This document shows, in pieces, positions 5,831 to 6,832 of a DNA stretch of 6,832 nt. The stretch lies in the NCBI GenBank assembly GCA_946402475.1, contig CAMIWP010000059.1, positions 1 to 6,832 of the forward strand. Direction: 5' to 3'. This stretch comes from an uncultured Selenomonadaceae bacterium. Its GTDB lineage: Bacteria > Bacillota_C > Negativicutes > Selenomonadales > Selenomonadaceae. The notes below the pieces were generated by a model that saw only the letters and a list, made by a program, of their open reading frames with translations, was not told where the DNA came from and did no database searches. Position numbers and translations under genes: made by a program. How positions within the stretch are numbered: the first letter of the stretch is position 1; each line of letters starts with the position of its first letter.

Positions 5831-6484
5831 ATGATTGAGGTTTATGCGCTGAACCTGACAGAGCGTCTGGAGAAACCGGTAGAAAAATTCTTGCGGTTCT
5901 TTTCTCCTGAACGGCAGAAAAAAATTCTCTTCTATCGCTTCCCTGCCGATCAGAACCGGACCCTTTGGACAGAATTGCTCGTGCGGTCTGTCCTTGCCCG
6001 AAAAGAATCCCGCCCGATGGAAGAAATCATCATCGAGCGGGACGAAAAGGGAAAACCTCATGCGGTCGGCAGTCCATGGGAGATCAGCCTTTCCCACAGC
6101 AGGCATTGGGCCGTGTGCAGCGTCGGGGAAACGCCCAGCGGCGTAGATGTGGAAGAATCTTCGTCAGACGCCCTGAGGATTGCCGAGCATTTCTTCACAG
6201 CGCGGGAACGCCGAACCATCCAACACCTGGATGGGCAAGCCCGCGCCGAGGCATTCTTGAAGATCTGGACTGTCAAGGAGAGCTTTGTCAAGCTCACGGG
6301 GCAGGACCTGGAGGAAGTCTTCGGCAAGGTGGAAAGCGCGGCGCTTCTCGCAGGAAACGGAGCAACGGCAGGGAGAAATTTCCCCGTGGACGATGCCGTC
6401 ATCGGCCTCTGCGCCCGGCGCGGTACCCTCCCGGACGAGGCCGTGATCGTGCCGCAGGGCTTTCCCGGGCTTCCTTCCCCATGA
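5831..6484 (+). CDS. Sfp-type 4'-phosphopantetheinyl transferase
   Basis: The enzyme moves the phosphopantetheine arm from coenzyme A to a serine of a carrier protein (acyl carrier protein, peptidyl or other). The 217-residue length and motif order fit the Sfp/EntD/AcpT group, not the ~120-residue AcpS group. Motifs are DEKGKP (71-76), the substrate-side ISLSHS (85-90), GVDVE (104-108; Asp106 and Glu108 bind Mg2+), FFTARE (121-126) and WTVKESFVK (146-154; Lys149-Glu150 and Lys154). The ATG at 5831 is chosen from AGGAG at 5820-5824, 6 nt upstream, in a purine-rich run (AAGAGGAGAGGAG). The frame is open back to 5636, but those residues are not family-like and overlap the spacer to cobA. The gene is divergent from cobA. 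No carrier-protein, polyketide or peptide-synthetase gene is nearby, so it may be the general housekeeping enzyme or serve a distant cluster. I see no clear promoter in 5613-5830. Confidence 0.9.
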   Translation: MIEVYALNLTERLEKPVEKFLRFFSPERQKKILFYRFPADQNRTLWTELLVRSVLARKESRPMEEIIIERDEKGKPHAVGSPWEISLSHSRHWAVCSVGETPSGVDVEESSSDALRIAEHFFTARERRTIQHLDGQARAEAFLKIWTVKESFVKLTGQDLEEVFGKVESAALLAGNGATAGRNFPVDDAVIGLCARRGTLPDEAVIVPQGFPGLPSP

Positions 6485-6617
6485 CCGTGAAGCACAAACC
6501 ACGTTCGATGGTTACAATTAGGGACACTTGAAAACACCACAAATCTATTGGACGCATAAGGATACGTTTCTTTCCGAGAAATAACGCAAAAGAAACAGAA
6601 CTTGTCAATCATTGTCG

Positions 6618-6832
6618 GTTTGAGTACCTTCAGAATTTACACAGCTCTCAAACGATAACAGGATGAATCACATTCCATAGCAAGTTTGAGTATCCTCAGA
6701 ATTTACACAGCTCTCAAACGACAAGGTAAAAGAGAGCCTTATCGACAAGGTTTGAGTATCCTCAGAATTTACACAGCTCTCAAACTAGTGAATGGGATAT
6801 CGTTATGCACTCATGGTTTGAGTATCCTCAGA
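6618..6832 (-). CRISPR. Type II CRISPR array, trailer end, continuing past the right edge
   Basis: Three full 36-bp repeats lie at 6618-6653, 6684-6719 and 6750-6785, and the first 17 bp of a fourth at 6816-6832. They are separated by unique 30-bp spacers at 6654-6683, 6720-6749 and 6786-6815. The repeat ends GTTTGAG and CTCAAAC are perfect complements. On the minus strand the repeat begins GTTTGAGAGCTGTG, which matches the well-known type II-A repeat start GTTTTAGAGCTGTG (Streptococcus thermophilus CRISPR3) at all but one base. With the 30-bp spacers this indicates a type II system read right to left. The repeat at 6618-6653 differs from the others at two positions (6627 and 6629), as expected of the oldest, leader-distal repeat. 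cas9, cas1/cas2, leader and tracrRNA are not in the window. Subtype II-A versus II-C is not decided. Confidence 0.95.

Noticed and set aside
6485..6617. tracrRNA, extra degenerate repeat or small gene between the transferase and the array
   Set aside because: No anti-repeat similarity, no further repeat at the 66-bp spacing and no supported reading frame. A short AACCA/TGGTT hairpin lacks a T-run.

Overview
The window looks like an ordinary chromosomal stretch of a moderately GC-rich anaerobic Firmicute-type bacterium. The best guess is Negativicutes (Selenomonas/Mitsuokella/Megasphaera-like). This rests on the style of the proteins, the mix of a Tat-exported phosphatase with a small Sfp-type transferase, and a type II CRISPR repeat resembling those I associate with that class. 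The assignment is inference; no rRNA or marker gene is present to fix it.

Left part (1-3479). The window opens with the 5' end of ilvN (acetolactate synthase regulatory subunit) on the minus strand, with its own strong promoter. Divergent from it is a two-gene plus-strand unit: a DedA/TVP38-type membrane protein followed 11 nt later by a Tat-exported metallophosphoesterase. Converging on that unit from the minus strand are a SAM-dependent methyltransferase and, upstream of it, an unrecognised 89-residue protein that has its own promoter. A 57-nt near-perfect palindrome sits between these two minus-strand genes and is not explained by coding.

Middle (3480-5612). A divergent promoter region drives the small minus-strand protein in one direction. 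In the other it drives a CNNM/CorC-type (DUF21 + CBS + CorC_HlyC) membrane protein that probably starts at TTG. This gene ends tail-to-tail with a CobA/BtuR corrinoid adenosyltransferase; the two stop codons share the tetranucleotide CTAA.

Right part (5613-6832). A 218-nt spacer separates cobA from a divergent Sfp-type 4'-phosphopantetheinyl transferase. After 133 nt with no recognisable gene, a CRISPR array begins and runs off the right edge: three full 36-bp repeats, three 30-bp spacers and a partial fourth repeat. Repeat sequence and a degenerate first repeat both indicate a type II array read on the minus strand, so this is the old (trailer) end. Leader, cas9 and tracrRNA are expected to the right, outside the window.

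The genes do not form one pathway. Apart from the dedA-phosphoesterase pair and the possible small-protein/methyltransferase unit, they are separate transcription units. The points most worth following up are the palindrome, the unrecognised small protein, the altered metal motif of the phosphoesterase, and the CRISPR array with its missing right-hand context.
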